DNA of 64,000 nt from G965222505 sp965222505 (lineage in GTDB: Bacteria; Bacteroidota; Rhodothermia; Rhodothermales; DATKEJ01): contig OZ244956.1 in the NCBI GenBank assembly GCA_965222505.1, forward strand, positions 2,418,001-2,482,000. The letters are read 5' to 3'. Below are positions 43,526 through 53,732 of the stretch, one piece after another; position 1 is the first letter of the stretch, and each line of letters starts with the position of its first letter. The notes below the pieces were generated by a model. The model was given only the letters and a program-made list of their open reading frames with translations, was not told the DNA's origin and did no database searches. Made by a program: the position numbers and the translations under genes.

Positions 43526-43759
43526 GTTTAGTGCGAGGTGCGGAGTGCGACTCGGCATTCGAAACCTGTGGTCGTGCCGATACATCATATTCCGAAAATA
43601 CGGTGCCTTCTTTGCGCCCCGCTCGAATTTCGCGCAAAAGCGCCGGCGATTGGAGCTTGACGCAGGAGCAGAAGGAACCTAACGTCGTACTTGAGTCCAT
43701 CAACAATCTTCATGTTTACATTTTCCGCCCAATTCGATACTTTTCTGTACCTCCCTCCG

Positions 43760-46483
43760 ATGAGACGAGTCATCTTTAGCATCCTGATTGTCCCACTATT
43801 CGCCACCACCCTCATGGCGCAATCGTTTAGCGTGGAGGAGCTTTGGCAAGGCTACGCCCACCGCAACGACACCACGTACTTCGTTTTTAATCCGGGCATT
43901 TACAATGTACCGGCTGTGGATCGCCTCGTCGTGACCGGCGCGTTCCGGGGCTGGGACCAAAACATGGAGGCCCCGGATTGGCACTTGGTGCCCACCAACG
44001 GCCCCTCTTCCCCGTGGGTCCTGGCCATCCCCAATCCCGAATTTCAGGCCATTCCGCCGAGTACCCCCTTTAAATTTCGGCTCAACGACGGCAAATGGCT
44101 GGACCCCCCGCTTCAGTCGCCCAACATCGAAGCCGGCAACCTGGTCTTTATGAAAGGTGTGCAACCGCCTGATCTGCATGCGGAACTCCGTGGACCGAAG
44201 GCCATCTGGGCCATCCTGACGGGCGATGATGTGGTGCGCCCCCTCGATGCCGCGTCTTATCGCATCACAGACGCGCACGGCCAGGAGATCCCAGTGGCAG
44301 CGGTGTTGCCGAATACGGCCAATGAAGTGCTGGTCACCCCCGCCCAGGCCCTGGATCCAAAGCGCGTCTACTTCCTCGAAATACCGGCCCTCGACTTGCG
44401 GAGCCCCTGTTCCTTCGACGGCTGGTTCCGTACGTTGTACTCGGACAAAGCCCTCGGGGCCAACATCAACGAGACCGGTACCGAAACGACCTTCCGGGTC
44501 TTCGCCCCCCGCGCCGAAGCCCTCCGGCTCTACCTTTACCACAACGCCGAGGATAACACCCCCTATCAAACCCTCGACCTGGCCGTCGATGCCGACGGCG
44601 TCTGGGAAACGACCCTCGAAGGCGACCTCCACGGCACCTACTACGATTTTACCGCCCATGGCCCGGACGACCCCGGCAACGCCTTCCATGAGACCAACCC
44701 CGTACACCTCTCCGACCCCTATGCCCGCGTCAACGTGGACGCCTTCGGCAAGAGCCGCGTCTGGCGGCGTACCCAACCGGCCACGCCCCTCGCCGGCGGC
44801 ATTCCGCCGATGGAGGACGTGATCGCCTACGAAGTACACGTGCAGGATTTTACCGATTTGTTGCCCGTCTCGGACGACCTCAAGGGTACCCTCCCGGCCA
44901 TGACCACACCGGGTCTGCGGAATAGCCGGGGCGAAGCTATCGGCTTTGATTACCTCAAAGACCTCGGGGTGAATACGGTACACCTGATGCCGGTGCAGGA
45001 GTTTTTGCATTACCCGGACAGTGTATGGCAGGCCGCCTTCAAGGACGATCCGTATATGCAGGCCATGGGCATCAGCGAGGAAAACTACCAGTGGGGGTAC
45101 CGCACCACGCACGCCTTCGCCATTGAAACCCGCTACCGGCAAAAGGGCACCGAACACGGCGCACAGCGCGACCAATTCCGGGATCTGGTGCAAGCCTTCC
45201 ATGACGCCGATATGGCCGTCATCGTCGATCTCGTGTTTAACCACACGGGCGAGAATATGGAAGACCAACACTTCCTGCTCAACTTCAATGCGTTGGACAT
45301 GCTCTATTACTACCGCACGCGGTGGGACGAGCAGGAGCAGACGTTCAAACACATCGGCCCGTTCGGCAATGAGACCAAATCCGAGGACCGACCGATGGTA
45401 CAGCGCTGGATCATCGACCAGTGTAAACACCTCATCGAAGAATTCGGCGTGGACGGCTTCCGCATCGACCTGGCCGGCGTGACGGACAAACAAACCCTGC
45501 AAAAGCTTTTGCAGGAGTTGGGACCGGACAAAATCGTCTACGGCGAACCCTGGATTCCCTCTGCCGATCCGGCCTACAAAGCCAACCCGGACTGGTCCTG
45601 GTACAAAGCCGATGCCCCCCTGACCTTCTTCCAGGACGATACCCGAAATGCCATCCAGGGCCCGCCCTCCTCGCCACAAAGCAAAGCCACAGACCGCGGC
45701 TGGGCCGGGGGCAACACGGAACTGCGCCCGCAGGTGAAGCATGCCCTGATGAACAGCTTCGCCGAAGAAGGCGACCCCAACCGGGGCATCAACTACCTCG
45801 ACATCCACGACGATTGGGCCCTCGCCGACCGCTACGCCCTCACCAACTGGGACGGGCAGCAAGGCGTAGACGAAAAGCCCTACAAAGTGGCGGCTACCCT
45901 GCTGATGACTTCGCTGGGACCGGTCGTGATGCACGGCGGTACCGAGATCATGCGCAGCAAAGGCATGGCCCCGCTGGAGGAACGGGTCCAGCGCCACAGC
46001 ATGGGGGCCACCTACGCGCATGGCAAGCGGGACACCTACAACCTCCGCGCCCCGAACCAATTCCGCTGGGAAACCGTCGGCCAAACCCCCGGAGACACCC
46101 CGCACGATTACGCCAACATGCACGCCTACTGGCGCGGCCTCATCCACTTCCGCCGCAGCGAACAGGGCCACCTCTTCCGCATCGGCGGTACTGCCCCGCC
46201 CGCCGATTACTACGAATGGATCGAGCCGAAGCATCCCTACCTGCTCGGCTACATCGTGGACAACCAGATCCTCGTCCTCGCCAACACGGACACCGAGGCC
46301 CTCACCTTCGAGGATATCGCCCTGCCTGAAGGCACCTGGCGCTTAATCGCCAACGGTGATGCCGTAGACCACGAAAACGGCGTCCCCGGCATGGACCTGA
46401 CGGGCGGCACCCCGCAGGATGTGGAAGTACCGGGACAAACCGCGTTGGTGTGGGTGAGGGAATGGGTCGGTCATGGCCGATGA
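43760..46483 (+). CDS. Secreted pullulanase-type glycoside hydrolase (GH13)
   Basis: This 907-residue protein has a signal peptide (VIFSILIVPLFATTLMAQ, start 43760). The N-terminal part holds beta domains including FVFNPGIYNVPAVDRLVVTG, then a CBM48-like module with TTFRVFAPRAEALRLYLYHN. The catalytic barrel shows NYQWGYRTTHAFAIETRY, AVIVDLVFNHTGEN, DGFRIDLAGV with the nucleophile Asp, KIVYGEPWIPS with the acid/base Glu and YLDIHDDWALADR for the third carboxylate. The YQWGY motif is typical of type I pullulanases and debranching enzymes acting on alpha-1,6 bonds. No type IX sorting domain is seen at the end, so it may be periplasmic. Confidence 0.9.
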   Translation: MRRVIFSILIVPLFATTLMAQSFSVEELWQGYAHRNDTTYFVFNPGIYNVPAVDRLVVTGAFRGWDQNMEAPDWHLVPTNGPSSPWVLAIPNPEFQAIPPSTPFKFRLNDGKWLDPPLQSPNIEAGNLVFMKGVQPPDLHAELRGPKAIWAILTGDDVVRPLDAASYRITDAHGQEIPVAAVLPNTANEVLVTPAQALDPKRVYFLEIPALDLRSPCSFDGWFRTLYSDKALGANINETGTETTFRVFAPRAEALRLYLYHNAEDNTPYQTLDLAVDADGVWETTLEGDLHGTYYDFTAHGPDDPGNAFHETNPVHLSDPYARVNVDAFGKSRVWRRTQPATPLAGGIPPMEDVIAYEVHVQDFTDLLPVSDDLKGTLPAMTTPGLRNSRGEAIGFDYLKDLGVNTVHLMPVQEFLHYPDSVWQAAFKDDPYMQAMGISEENYQWGYRTTHAFAIETRYRQKGTEHGAQRDQFRDLVQAFHDADMAVIVDLVFNHTGENMEDQHFLLNFNALDMLYYYRTRWDEQEQTFKHIGPFGNETKSEDRPMVQRWIIDQCKHLIEEFGVDGFRIDLAGVTDKQTLQKLLQELGPDKIVYGEPWIPSADPAYKANPDWSWYKADAPLTFFQDDTRNAIQGPPSSPQSKATDRGWAGGNTELRPQVKHALMNSFAEEGDPNRGINYLDIHDDWALADRYALTNWDGQQGVDEKPYKVAATLLMTSLGPVVMHGGTEIMRSKGMAPLEERVQRHSMGATYAHGKRDTYNLRAPNQFRWETVGQTPGDTPHDYANMHAYWRGLIHFRRSEQGHLFRIGGTAPPADYYEWIEPKHPYLLGYIVDNQILVLANTDTEALTFEDIALPEGTWRLIANGDAVDHENGVPGMDLTGGTPQDVEVPGQTALVWVREWVGHGR

Positions 46484-46815
46484 CATGGTTTAAGAACTTT
46501 ATCATTCCCGATTGCCGCGCCCACCCAAACGTTGACGGGCGACCACGAGGGTCGCCCCTCCATTCGCGTCCACCAAAATCGAAGAGGTACATCCATCGCC
46601 CCATCAATAAGACGAGGCGAACCCATCGCCCCCTTCAAAAACGGCGCAATGGAGGGGCGATCCTTATCGGGCGCTACCTCAAAAGGATTTTATGCGTTTC
46701 CGTCGTGCCCCCGGCAATGAGGCGGTTGCTTTGCTGATGGCCCCCTACTTTGGGCGGTGGAACTCCCCATATTGATCGTCGTTTTCCGAATGCACACCAT
46801 CCAAGCACTTGGCGC
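46484..46815. other. Intergenic region with repeat-like hairpin
   Basis: No gene is seen in these 332 bp. A hairpin GGGCGACC-ACGA-GGGTCGCCC at 46537-46557 resembles repetitive extragenic palindromes that recur in such genomes, and a related GGGCGAT/ATCGGGC pair lies near 46655-46671. The first could act as a terminator for the pullulanase gene. The right part holds the promoter of the sigma factor gene. Confidence 0.5.
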
Positions 46816-46920
46816 ATGAACACCTCAACGCATTCGATTACAGATCTGCTCAACCGACATAATGCCGGAGAGCATGGAGCGCTCGATGAGGTTTTCTCCT
46901 TGCTCTATGACGAAATGAAG
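46816..46920 (+). pseudogene. ECF sigma factor, 5' part (interrupted)
   Basis: The first 35 codons read SITDLLNRHNAGEHGALDEV and FSLLYDEMK, the N-terminus of a sigma factor of the ECF group usually paired with protein kinases. The frame is then broken by an IS200-type element, and the gene resumes at about 47469. Confidence 0.8.
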
Positions 46921-47468
46921 GCACCGCGCAGCAAGCTACGCGGTATCCGTCTCGTTACTTAAACGGGTCAAACAAACTCAATTGTTGATGATGCAACTGC
47001 TCGTACTCCGACTCTATACCCTGAGCCCGTACGTAGCGGCGCATCACCTCTTCACTACTGTGCCGACCGACACTGCTTACAAAATAACCCTTGCTCCAAA
47101 ACTGACCACCCCAAAGCTGCTGCTTTACACTCGGCACACGCTTGAATATCTCTCGCGCCGTCAGACTCTTGATCGTCTGTATGATCTTTGTCGCGCTGTA
47201 GCTCGGCACCGATTGCACCAGAAAATGCACATGATCCCGGTCAACACCAATTTCCAAAAAGATGATCTCATAGCGCTTGGCAATATCCAAACAGACGTCG
47301 CGCAAAACGGCATCAACAGTCGAGTCAAAGATCACCCGTCGGTACTTGGCCGGGCAGACAAAGTGGTAAATCAAAACGGAAACATTGTGGCTTTTGTGCA
47401 TGAATGTGCTCATACACAACGTTAAGCCACCCCTTTTCACGAAGCAAGCTTCGAGGAACTAACCCTGA
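46921..47468 (-). mobile_element. IS200-type element inside the sigma factor gene
   Basis: The element splits the sigma factor reading frame. Its left end has ACCGCG/CGCGGT around AGCAAGCTA (about 46923-46944), and its right end has CGAAGC-AA-GCTTCG (about 47440-47454). The ends are estimated from where the sigma factor sequence stops and resumes. It differs in sequence from the element in CRISPR array 1. Confidence 0.8.
46955..47413 (-). CDS. tnpA: IS200-type TnpA (Y1 HUH transposase)
   Basis: This roughly 152-residue transposase has the HUH motif in DRDHVHFLVQSVPSYSATKI and the Tyr nucleophile in EEVMRRYVRAQGIES. The N-terminus reads NVSVLIYHFVCPAKYRRVIF, as usual. The start at 47413 (MSTFMHKSHN) is preferred over an earlier in-frame ATG at 47440. 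The protein appears intact and could still be active. Confidence 0.92.
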   Translation of the reverse strand: MSTFMHKSHNVSVLIYHFVCPAKYRRVIFDSTVDAVLRDVCLDIAKRYEIIFLEIGVDRDHVHFLVQSVPSYSATKIIQTIKSLTAREIFKRVPSVKQQLWGGQFWSKGYFVSSVGRHSSEEVMRRYVRAQGIESEYEQLHHQQLSLFDPFK

Positions 47469-48008
47469 ACGAGATTAGAAGCCATCGCCTCAGGTTACCG
47501 AAAAAAAGAACGGCAAAACCATACTCTGGATACCCAAGCACTTGTTCATGAGGCCTATCTCAAATTGGTAGGCAGCCAGAATATAGACTGGAAAAGCCGG
47601 AAGCATTTCTATGTCATTGCTGCCCGCGCGATGAGGCGGCTGCTTTGCAGCTACGCCCGGCAACACAACGCCCTAAAACGAAGTGGGTCAAAAGTGGTCT
47701 TGACCGTGACCACGTTTTACAGCTTCGACGATCCGTTAATTCAGGATTCCGAGTCTGAAGACCTCGAAGAAGTTGCCCAGTTCTCGGAAGCCGAAGACCA
47801 TGCGCTACTCATTCTCTCCGTTGATAGGGCCTTAAACCTGCTTGAAAAACGTGACCCCGCACTCTCGCAAATGGTCGAACTTCGGTTTTTCTATGGCATG
47901 ACCATTGAAGAGACAGCCCGCACTATGGAGACATCAACGGCCACCATCTCACGCTCTTGGCACGTAGCACGTGGCATCCTGCACCGAATGCTCAAAACCG
48001 CTTCATGA
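47469..48008 (+). pseudogene. ECF sigma factor, 3' part (interrupted)
   Basis: From 47469 the frame resumes as RLEAIASGYRKKERQNHTLD and TQALVHEAYLKLVG (region 2), then KHFYVIAARAMRRLLCSYAR and the region 4 helix-turn-helix MTIEETARTMETSTATISRS. Joining it to the 5' part across the insertion restores a normal ECF sigma factor of about 215 residues. As it stands, region 2 is split and the gene is inactive unless the element excises precisely. It converges on a Ser/Thr kinase gene, a common partner. Confidence 0.85.
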
Positions 48009-49277
48009 TCAGACTCTGCCAGAGAGACGCCCCATCAGATAACCGAGTGCTAGACAACCGAGTGCTTTTCGGTGCTGTGAGACAATTCTACTCCAGCGGT
48101 CTTTTCTAACACCACCCTGCGCATAACCCAACTGTCTAGAAACGGCTTGTTGTAGGTGCTCGGAGAACGCTCCAATGGAATTATAACGGTCTTCTTGTCT
48201 TTTTCGAAGGGCTTTCTGTGTAACAAGAGAAAGAGGCCCAGCAAGCATCTTTTTGAGTCCTTTTGGCGTTGTTGATCGTTTGAAAGCGAGTTCTTCTTGC
48301 TTGCATGTCGACATTTCTGAAAAGAGTGCGTGCATCTCTCCAGGTGTTTCCTCACAGATCCGGCGGGCTAAAGCAGACGAATTTATTCCTTTAATGGAAA
48401 AAGGCAGACAGCCGGAGCACAGCTTAAAAAGCAGCACACCGAGACCGTACACATCCGTTGCTACAGAACAAGGGGCTTGGTTGATTTGCTCGGGAGTTGC
48501 ATATGCCAGTGTAAGAGCCCGACCTTCCAGCGGATTAAACGCCCCACGTTCTTTCGACCTAGCGATTCCAAAATCCAAAAGTTTGGGTATGCCGGCCTCA
48601 ACGCGACCTCCCCTGCAAACAAGCACATTGGCCGGTTTAAGGTCAAGATGAATGATGCCTCGTTCGTGGGCATGTGTTAGCGCGCAACCGATGGCCAAGG
48701 TTAGCTCTACCCGATCTTCAAGAGAGAGTTGGTGCCGGTCACAGTATGTATCAATCGGTTCCCCGTCTATGTATTCCATCGCCATATAAGGCAGGCCCTC
48801 GGGCGTACGACCAGCGCCATAGAGGTGTGCAATATTAGGATGGCTTAGCCTGGCCAATACACGCCTTTCTCCAAGAAATCTTTTGCTTGCGTGCTCAAAC
48901 ACTCTGCGGACCACTTTGATGGCCACCTCGCGCTCATACTGCCCATCTGCTCGCCGGGCAAGGTAGACAACGCCCATTCCTCCCCGGCCCAGTTCACGGA
49001 TCACTTGGTACGGTCCAATTCGCCTTGATATTGCTGGCTCTGTGAGGTGCCTGGATGCAGGTGTGTCAAGTAGGGTTGAGGTACCCCGACCAGCTTTAAG
49101 AATATCCATGGCCTCGCTCAACAGAGCCGGGTCATGGCTTACATGCTGCCGCAGGTAGGCCGTCTGGTCAAGGGTTGGGTGCTTTAAGGCTTCGTCAAGT
49201 ACTGATCTTACATACGTCCATTGTGCATTGGCAGCCGGGGAGATCACAGGCCCGGTGCCTGGGAGGGTTGCTGTCAT
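48009..49277 (-). CDS. Ser/Thr protein kinase
   Basis: This 422-residue Hanks-type kinase has RIGPYQVIRELGRGGMGVVY (glycine loop), EVAIKVVRRVF (ATP-binding Lys), ERGIIHLDLKPANVLV (catalytic loop, HLD instead of HRD), PKLLDFGIARSK (DFG) and ATPEQINQAP (activation segment). A 90-residue helical region precedes the kinase domain and is like that of the truncated kinase at 40766. A short hydrophobic stretch (CLALGYLMGRLSG) ends the protein, with no large sensor domain beyond it. Its stop lies directly against the convergent sigma factor gene. The HLD change occurs in some active kinases, so activity is likely but unproven. Confidence 0.9.
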   Translation of the reverse strand: MTATLPGTGPVISPAANAQWTYVRSVLDEALKHPTLDQTAYLRQHVSHDPALLSEAMDILKAGRGTSTLLDTPASRHLTEPAISRRIGPYQVIRELGRGGMGVVYLARRADGQYEREVAIKVVRRVFEHASKRFLGERRVLARLSHPNIAHLYGAGRTPEGLPYMAMEYIDGEPIDTYCDRHQLSLEDRVELTLAIGCALTHAHERGIIHLDLKPANVLVCRGGRVEAGIPKLLDFGIARSKERGAFNPLEGRALTLAYATPEQINQAPCSVATDVYGLGVLLFKLCSGCLPFSIKGINSSALARRICEETPGEMHALFSEMSTCKQEELAFKRSTTPKGLKKMLAGPLSLVTQKALRKRQEDRYNSIGAFSEHLQQAVSRQLGYAQGGVRKDRWSRIVSQHRKALGCLALGYLMGRLSGRV

Positions 49278-49408
49278 ATAGCGCGGGTGGTGTGGCGACC
49301 TTTAGCGGATCGGCACGTTCTAACCCATGCTTGCCATTCGCCGGCGGAAAATGAGTGCCTCAACAGAGGCAACAAAGGAGAAATGAAAAATCCCCCAGCG
49401 GAGCCTGA

Positions 49409-50881
49409 TTATCCTGAAAGGGACCGAATGTCCCTCGCGGGATGTGCCTTAAAATGTGATTGCCACGCCTCAAAGGACTTGCACCAAGACCAGCCTTGTT
49501 TCTTAAACTCACGTCTGAGGTGTCGGCCGATGGTGTTGGCCGGGTCGTTTTGAAAGGTCCGCTCCTCAATTATTTCCTCAACGGTCCCAAGCAGCAACAG
49601 CAGTTCTTTATTTGTCCTTGGCGTCTGGCTGCAAATTTGTTGGTGCAGTTGCTTGTCTGTTGTACTCAGAAGTTCAACAATCTGCTCTGGAGATAATACA
49701 AGGGCCTGCAGAAATGCCATTCTCCGGTCAAAAAGTGTTAATCGGCCCACTACTTCCAAATCATTTGCTTTCAATTCATTCGCCCCGAAGCGCTCCGCCT
49801 CTCTAGGAAGTGTTTTGGCCGCCCAGAATCCTAACACCAGCCCGAGTAGGCATAGTCCCACACAAAGAGTGATAAGTAGCTTCCGGTCGGATTGGGCTTT
49901 TAGGGCAGTCAGGGCCACTCCGGCCATTTTTTCTAGCCATGGCATTTCCTCCTTCCTCGCCAGGTACAGTGAACGGGTAAGATCTGCCCGGGCCTTCGTG
50001 AAGTGACCTTCAGCTTCCAAACATTTTCCCCGCTCGTAGAGCGCTTCGGCTTCAACCCATGGTAGATCGTGTGCCTGAGCGTACTCAACAGCGTGTTCTA
50101 ACTGATCCCAGCCGGCAGAAGTTTTCTTGACCTTGAGTTGCATCTTGCCAAGTAGGACCAGTCCTCGAACCAGGAGTTCGTGGGCATGATATTGACTAAA
50201 CAATACGCAAACCCGTAGCAGGGTGAGCTCGTCTTTTAGGTGGCCTTCTTTGGCAATATTCGTGAGGCCTCCCCCCCACTGAGCCGAAAGTGCTAGTAGC
50301 TCGGCCTCGGCAAGCAAAAGGTCGACCGCTTTGCCGTGCACGGACTCGCTCTTTAAAGCCAACGCCGTGTTTTTACTCAGTTCCAGCGCAGGCTTGAATT
50401 GTCCGATTTGTAGGAACGCGCCTGAAGCATCTAACATAAGCCGGGCGCGATCCTTGGCCGACAGATTGTTTCCCAAGGCATTGGCTTCCTTAAAATCCAG
50501 CAGGAGTGCAATTGGGTCATGCAGCATCTTGTGTGCCTGCACCATGCGAAGCAGAAGGTCCACACGGGTGTTTCGGGAATACGGAAATGGTTCTTGAGTA
50601 AGCTGTTTTTCGAGCAGATCCTTGGCCTCTGCTGTGCGGCTGATCTGAAATAGAAGATCGACTTCTCTCAAAACCAAGTTCAAATAGAGAGGGCCGACTT
50701 CACCATGTTCACTTTCAAGACACTCACGGACCTGGCGAAGGTGCTCCATTTGTTTTTCAGCTGAGAGATTTGATGTTTTGCTTGATATTATGGATTCAGG
50801 GATAGAGGTTACGCAAGCGTCGACAGAGGCCGGGGTCTGCTTTGGAAACATTAATCCAATAAGGAGTAGCGAAAAATACAT
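49409..50881 (-). CDS. TPR-like membrane protein
   Basis: This roughly 490-residue protein starts with a signal-like segment (YFSLLLIGLMFPKQTP), followed by about 300 residues of helical repeats resembling tetratricopeptides (for example AEALYERGKCLEAEGHFTKA and RADLTRSLYLARKE). A membrane segment LLITLCVGLCLLGLVLGFWA lies near residue 350. The last 110 residues are cytoplasmic and unfamiliar, with LFDRRMAFLQALVLSPEQIV and TIGRHLRREFKKQGW. TPR-membrane proteins of similar build act as sensors or scaffolds in this lineage. It follows the kinase gene with a 130-bp gap on the same strand, so a link is possible. Confidence 0.6.
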   Translation of the reverse strand: MYFSLLLIGLMFPKQTPASVDACVTSIPESIISSKTSNLSAEKQMEHLRQVRECLESEHGEVGPLYLNLVLREVDLLFQISRTAEAKDLLEKQLTQEPFPYSRNTRVDLLLRMVQAHKMLHDPIALLLDFKEANALGNNLSAKDRARLMLDASGAFLQIGQFKPALELSKNTALALKSESVHGKAVDLLLAEAELLALSAQWGGGLTNIAKEGHLKDELTLLRVCVLFSQYHAHELLVRGLVLLGKMQLKVKKTSAGWDQLEHAVEYAQAHDLPWVEAEALYERGKCLEAEGHFTKARADLTRSLYLARKEEMPWLEKMAGVALTALKAQSDRKLLITLCVGLCLLGLVLGFWAAKTLPREAERFGANELKANDLEVVGRLTLFDRRMAFLQALVLSPEQIVELLSTTDKQLHQQICSQTPRTNKELLLLLGTVEEIIEERTFQNDPANTIGRHLRREFKKQGWSWCKSFEAWQSHFKAHPARDIRSLSG

Positions 50882-50905
50882 ACTCCCCCACCTTAAAATG
50901 CACAT

Positions 50906-51168
50906 CTTGATTCATTAGCTTACGTGGCGCAGCCAGCAGGCAGCTCTCCGACTGGATGCTTTGTCGGTGCTGCGTTCCTCCCCACTACATGCGGAGTTTT
51001 TAGACTGTAAGTACTACTCAGTAGTAACTATTTGCAAAAGGACATGCATAAAATGAAGCTGGACTGCGCCAGTAAAGTGAAGGTGGAGACAGTTATCGTA
51101 ACTTGTTGTTGCTCTTTATTGACAATAGATCTCCCAGATCGATTTCAAATATACGTGATAAGGACTGC
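50906..51168. other. Intergenic region
   Basis: This 263-bp stretch holds no recognisable gene. A CTCCG/CGGAG pair followed by TTTTT (about 50946-51001) might be a weak plus-strand terminator. It marks the end of the Rhs locus. Confidence 0.35.
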
Positions 51169-51819
51169 CTATTCTAGGGCATTTTTTGTGGAGAAGAATA
51201 GATTTATTGGGATTGGGAATTGCCAGAAATAAAAACCGGTAACAGGTAGTAATACATGCGCCACATCGGCCTGCTCCGTGGTGAAACTGAGCGTGTCACT
51301 CCAAACGCCACCAGAGGCCCGCACTCGCCAGTGGTAATTGATCCCCTGAGCTAAACCCGTCGTCACTTCATAACCCAAGGCATCGGCTCGGCTCGAATCG
51401 ACAACAACAGCCGGATCGAACAAGTCCGTGTTGCCCAAATAAGGCTCCAAGGCCGGTTGGCCCATCGGCTGTGAGACTGCGAGCGACAGTGCCGGATTTG
51501 TGAAATCAGGCTCGCCGGTGGCGTCTTCGACAGCCAGTTCAACCTCATAGCTCGCCGTGCCGTCGATCTCGGTCCAGGCCAAAACAGGGATGACTTCTCC
51601 GTCCTGTGGCACCCCACCGGGCCATGAGACTTCGACGCCAGTTACCGCGTCACGAATACCAAGTAGACTTGGCCGGGGCAACGCCGTGGTAAACGCGCTC
51701 ACCCGGCTCCAGGGGTAGGCCGTGCCGAGGTAGCAGTCGACTTCGCAAGCGCGCATGCGCCACTGGTAACTCGTTCCCGCTTTCAATACGTCAAGGCCGT
51801 CGGTGAAGAATACGACCAA
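51169..51819 (-). pseudogene. Orphan Rhs segment without toxin tip
   Basis: The sequence repeats the last fibronectin-like part of the large Rhs gene (compare 55260-55800): YQWRMRACEVDCYLG, then GIRDAVTGVEVSWPGGVPQ and VDSSRADALGYEVTTGLAQG. It stops matching just where the Rhs core would begin and ends in about 25 unrelated residues. No signal peptide, no core and no toxin are present. It is best seen as a leftover of a displaced tip cassette. Confidence 0.8.
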
Positions 51820-51871
51820 TGCTATCTATGATCGCAACTTCCTAGCTTTATTCGATTCTATCAGGTATTGG

Positions 51872-52051
51872 TTATTTCAACATGAAGTACAACCCCACAA
51901 CAATACACGCACCTCCCAAGACATAAGCCGACTTGTCGAGTGCAGGGTCAATGCTACCTCCATTACTCCCCCCCCGTAAGAATGCTATAAACGCTATCGC
52001 AAACATTCCAATACACAACAATATCAAACCCACCCACTTTTCCTCTGTCAT
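51872..52051 (-). CDS. Small two-helix membrane protein, candidate immunity protein
   Basis: A 59-residue frame starts MTEEKWVGLILLCIGMFAIA and ends with YVLGGACIVVGLYFMLK, so it has two membrane segments joined by a short polar loop. The start lies 5 bp after the stop of the orphan Rhs tip at 52057, the expected place for an immunity gene. Small membrane immunity proteins usually guard against membrane-damaging toxins. No known family was recognised. Confidence 0.5.
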   Translation of the reverse strand: MTEEKWVGLILLCIGMFAIAFIAFLRGGSNGGSIDPALDKSAYVLGGACIVVGLYFMLK

Positions 52052-52056
52052 GGTCT

Positions 52057-53664
52057 CTACCGTCTTGTTTGATTAATTGCTTGAGGTGCAACCCAGAACC
52101 CCAAACGACTGGCACCATACAGTGTCAACATAGGCCCCACATTGTCACCAGGCATAAATCTGACAAAGTTACCAGCCTGGTCGAATACAGCATATTTTGC
52201 ACCTGCATTATTTACTAACCCGACCAAACCCCTTGTAGCAACAACGCCTACAGTTGCACCACCTAGATATAAGGCACCGCCCTTGTAGTCTCCACTAGCA
52301 AATTCTGCCGATGCGCTTAAAACTGACGATGCAACTCCGGTATAAGTACTTATGTCCAGCGAACCTCTCCAAGCTAAAGTCGACAATGCGGCTGTCCCTC
52401 CGCTAACGGCCGTGGCAAAGGACGCTCCTGCCATCAAGAGTGCACCTATTCGCAAGCCGTTTATCGCGGCAGTATTACTGCCCGATTGGATACAAGCATT
52501 CATCGCTATCGAACGTGCGGCCAGACTATACTGGTTATTGCCGACCATATTGCAAGCTACTTCACTCGACTGCATTAGCATATTGTACAACGCTCTTGAT
52601 CCCCCTGCTGTTGAGGCATCGAAGTAGAACTTCTTCCCATCTACCTCCCCATCGCCATTGGCGTCAATGTCCAAAAACCCATAACCGACAAAGGATCCAC
52701 CTTCACGCTCGGCTTCAACGATAACCCCTTCCGGATCATAACAATAGACAATATCCCCCTCTTCATCAACATAGTTCTCCGGACAACGGCCAGTCAGATC
52801 GACAAAGATCAGCGGATTATTTGCGGCATAGTTGTACGGACTATAACTGGCATACTCATCGGCTAGCGGATCAACCACCGACCACCGCCCCAAATACGGA
52901 TCCTGATACCGCGCCACGGCATAATACAAACCCGTCTCACTATCGCGCTCATGACCCGTGTACCGCTCAAGAGGCCCCTCTCCTGCCGTATCACTCACCC
53001 GGCCCGGCATCGCTAAACCATACGGGTAGTAGTCCTCATAATGCACTACCTCACGCTGCTCATTGACCGTGACACGCACACTACCCAAATGGTCCTTCAG
53101 GTAGTAGTACCGCGCTACATCGGCCGGAGCCGTTGTAAAACTAAGCGTGTCGCTCCACACCCCACCTGAAGCACGAACACGCCAGTAGTACTTGATCCCC
53201 TGAGCTAAACCGGCTGTGATTTCAAATCCCAAAGCATCGGCTCGGCTTGAATCGACAACGACAGCCGGATCAAACAAGTCCGCGTTGCCCAAATATGGCT
53301 CCAAGGCCGGCTGGCCTATCGGCTGTGAGACCACGAGCGACAACGCCGGATTCGTGAAATCAGTATCGCCGGTTGCGTCTTCGACAGCCAGTTCAACCTC
53401 ATAGCTCGCCGTGCCGGGGATCTCGGTCCAGGCCAAAACAGGGATGATTTCTCCGTTTTGTGGCACACCACCAGGCCACGAGACTTCGACGCCGGTTACC
53501 GCGTCACGTATACCCAAAAGGCTGGGCCGGGGCAGCTTTGTGGTAAACGCGCTTACCCGGCTCCAGGGGTAGGCCGTGCCGAGGTAGCAGTCTACCTCAC
53601 AGGCGCGCATACGCCACTGGTAGGTCGTGCCCGCTTTCAGTATGCCAAAACTGTCGGTGAAGGG
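52057..53664 (-). pseudogene. Orphan Rhs tip cassette (silent)
   Basis: This cassette repeats the end of the large Rhs protein from the last fibronectin-like domain through the core YYLKDHLGSVRVTVNEQREV and RWSVVDPLADEYAS, the linker FVDLTGRCPENYVDEEGDIV, and the shared EREGGSFVGYGFLDIDANGD segment. It then ends in a different tip of about 150 residues, rich in Gly and Ala with hydrophobic stretches (GGAVYLG-like text, RGLVGLVNNAGAKYAVFDQA). Upstream of the homologous block there is a stop and no start codon or signal peptide, so it is not expressed as a complete toxin. Recombination with the intact gene could install its tip. The toxin activity is not recognised. Confidence 0.75.
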
Positions 53665-53732
53665 ATAACTATCAGGTCAACACCAATCATTGTTGAGCCA
53701 GTGTAAAAATCTACAACACAGGTCCGCCTCAG

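Noticed and set aside
43796..46234. Long minus-strand frame (over 800 codons) opposite the pullulanase gene
   Set aside because: It is rich in Gly, Val and Glu and mirrors the codon structure of the pullulanase; the plus strand has a signal peptide and all catalytic motifs.
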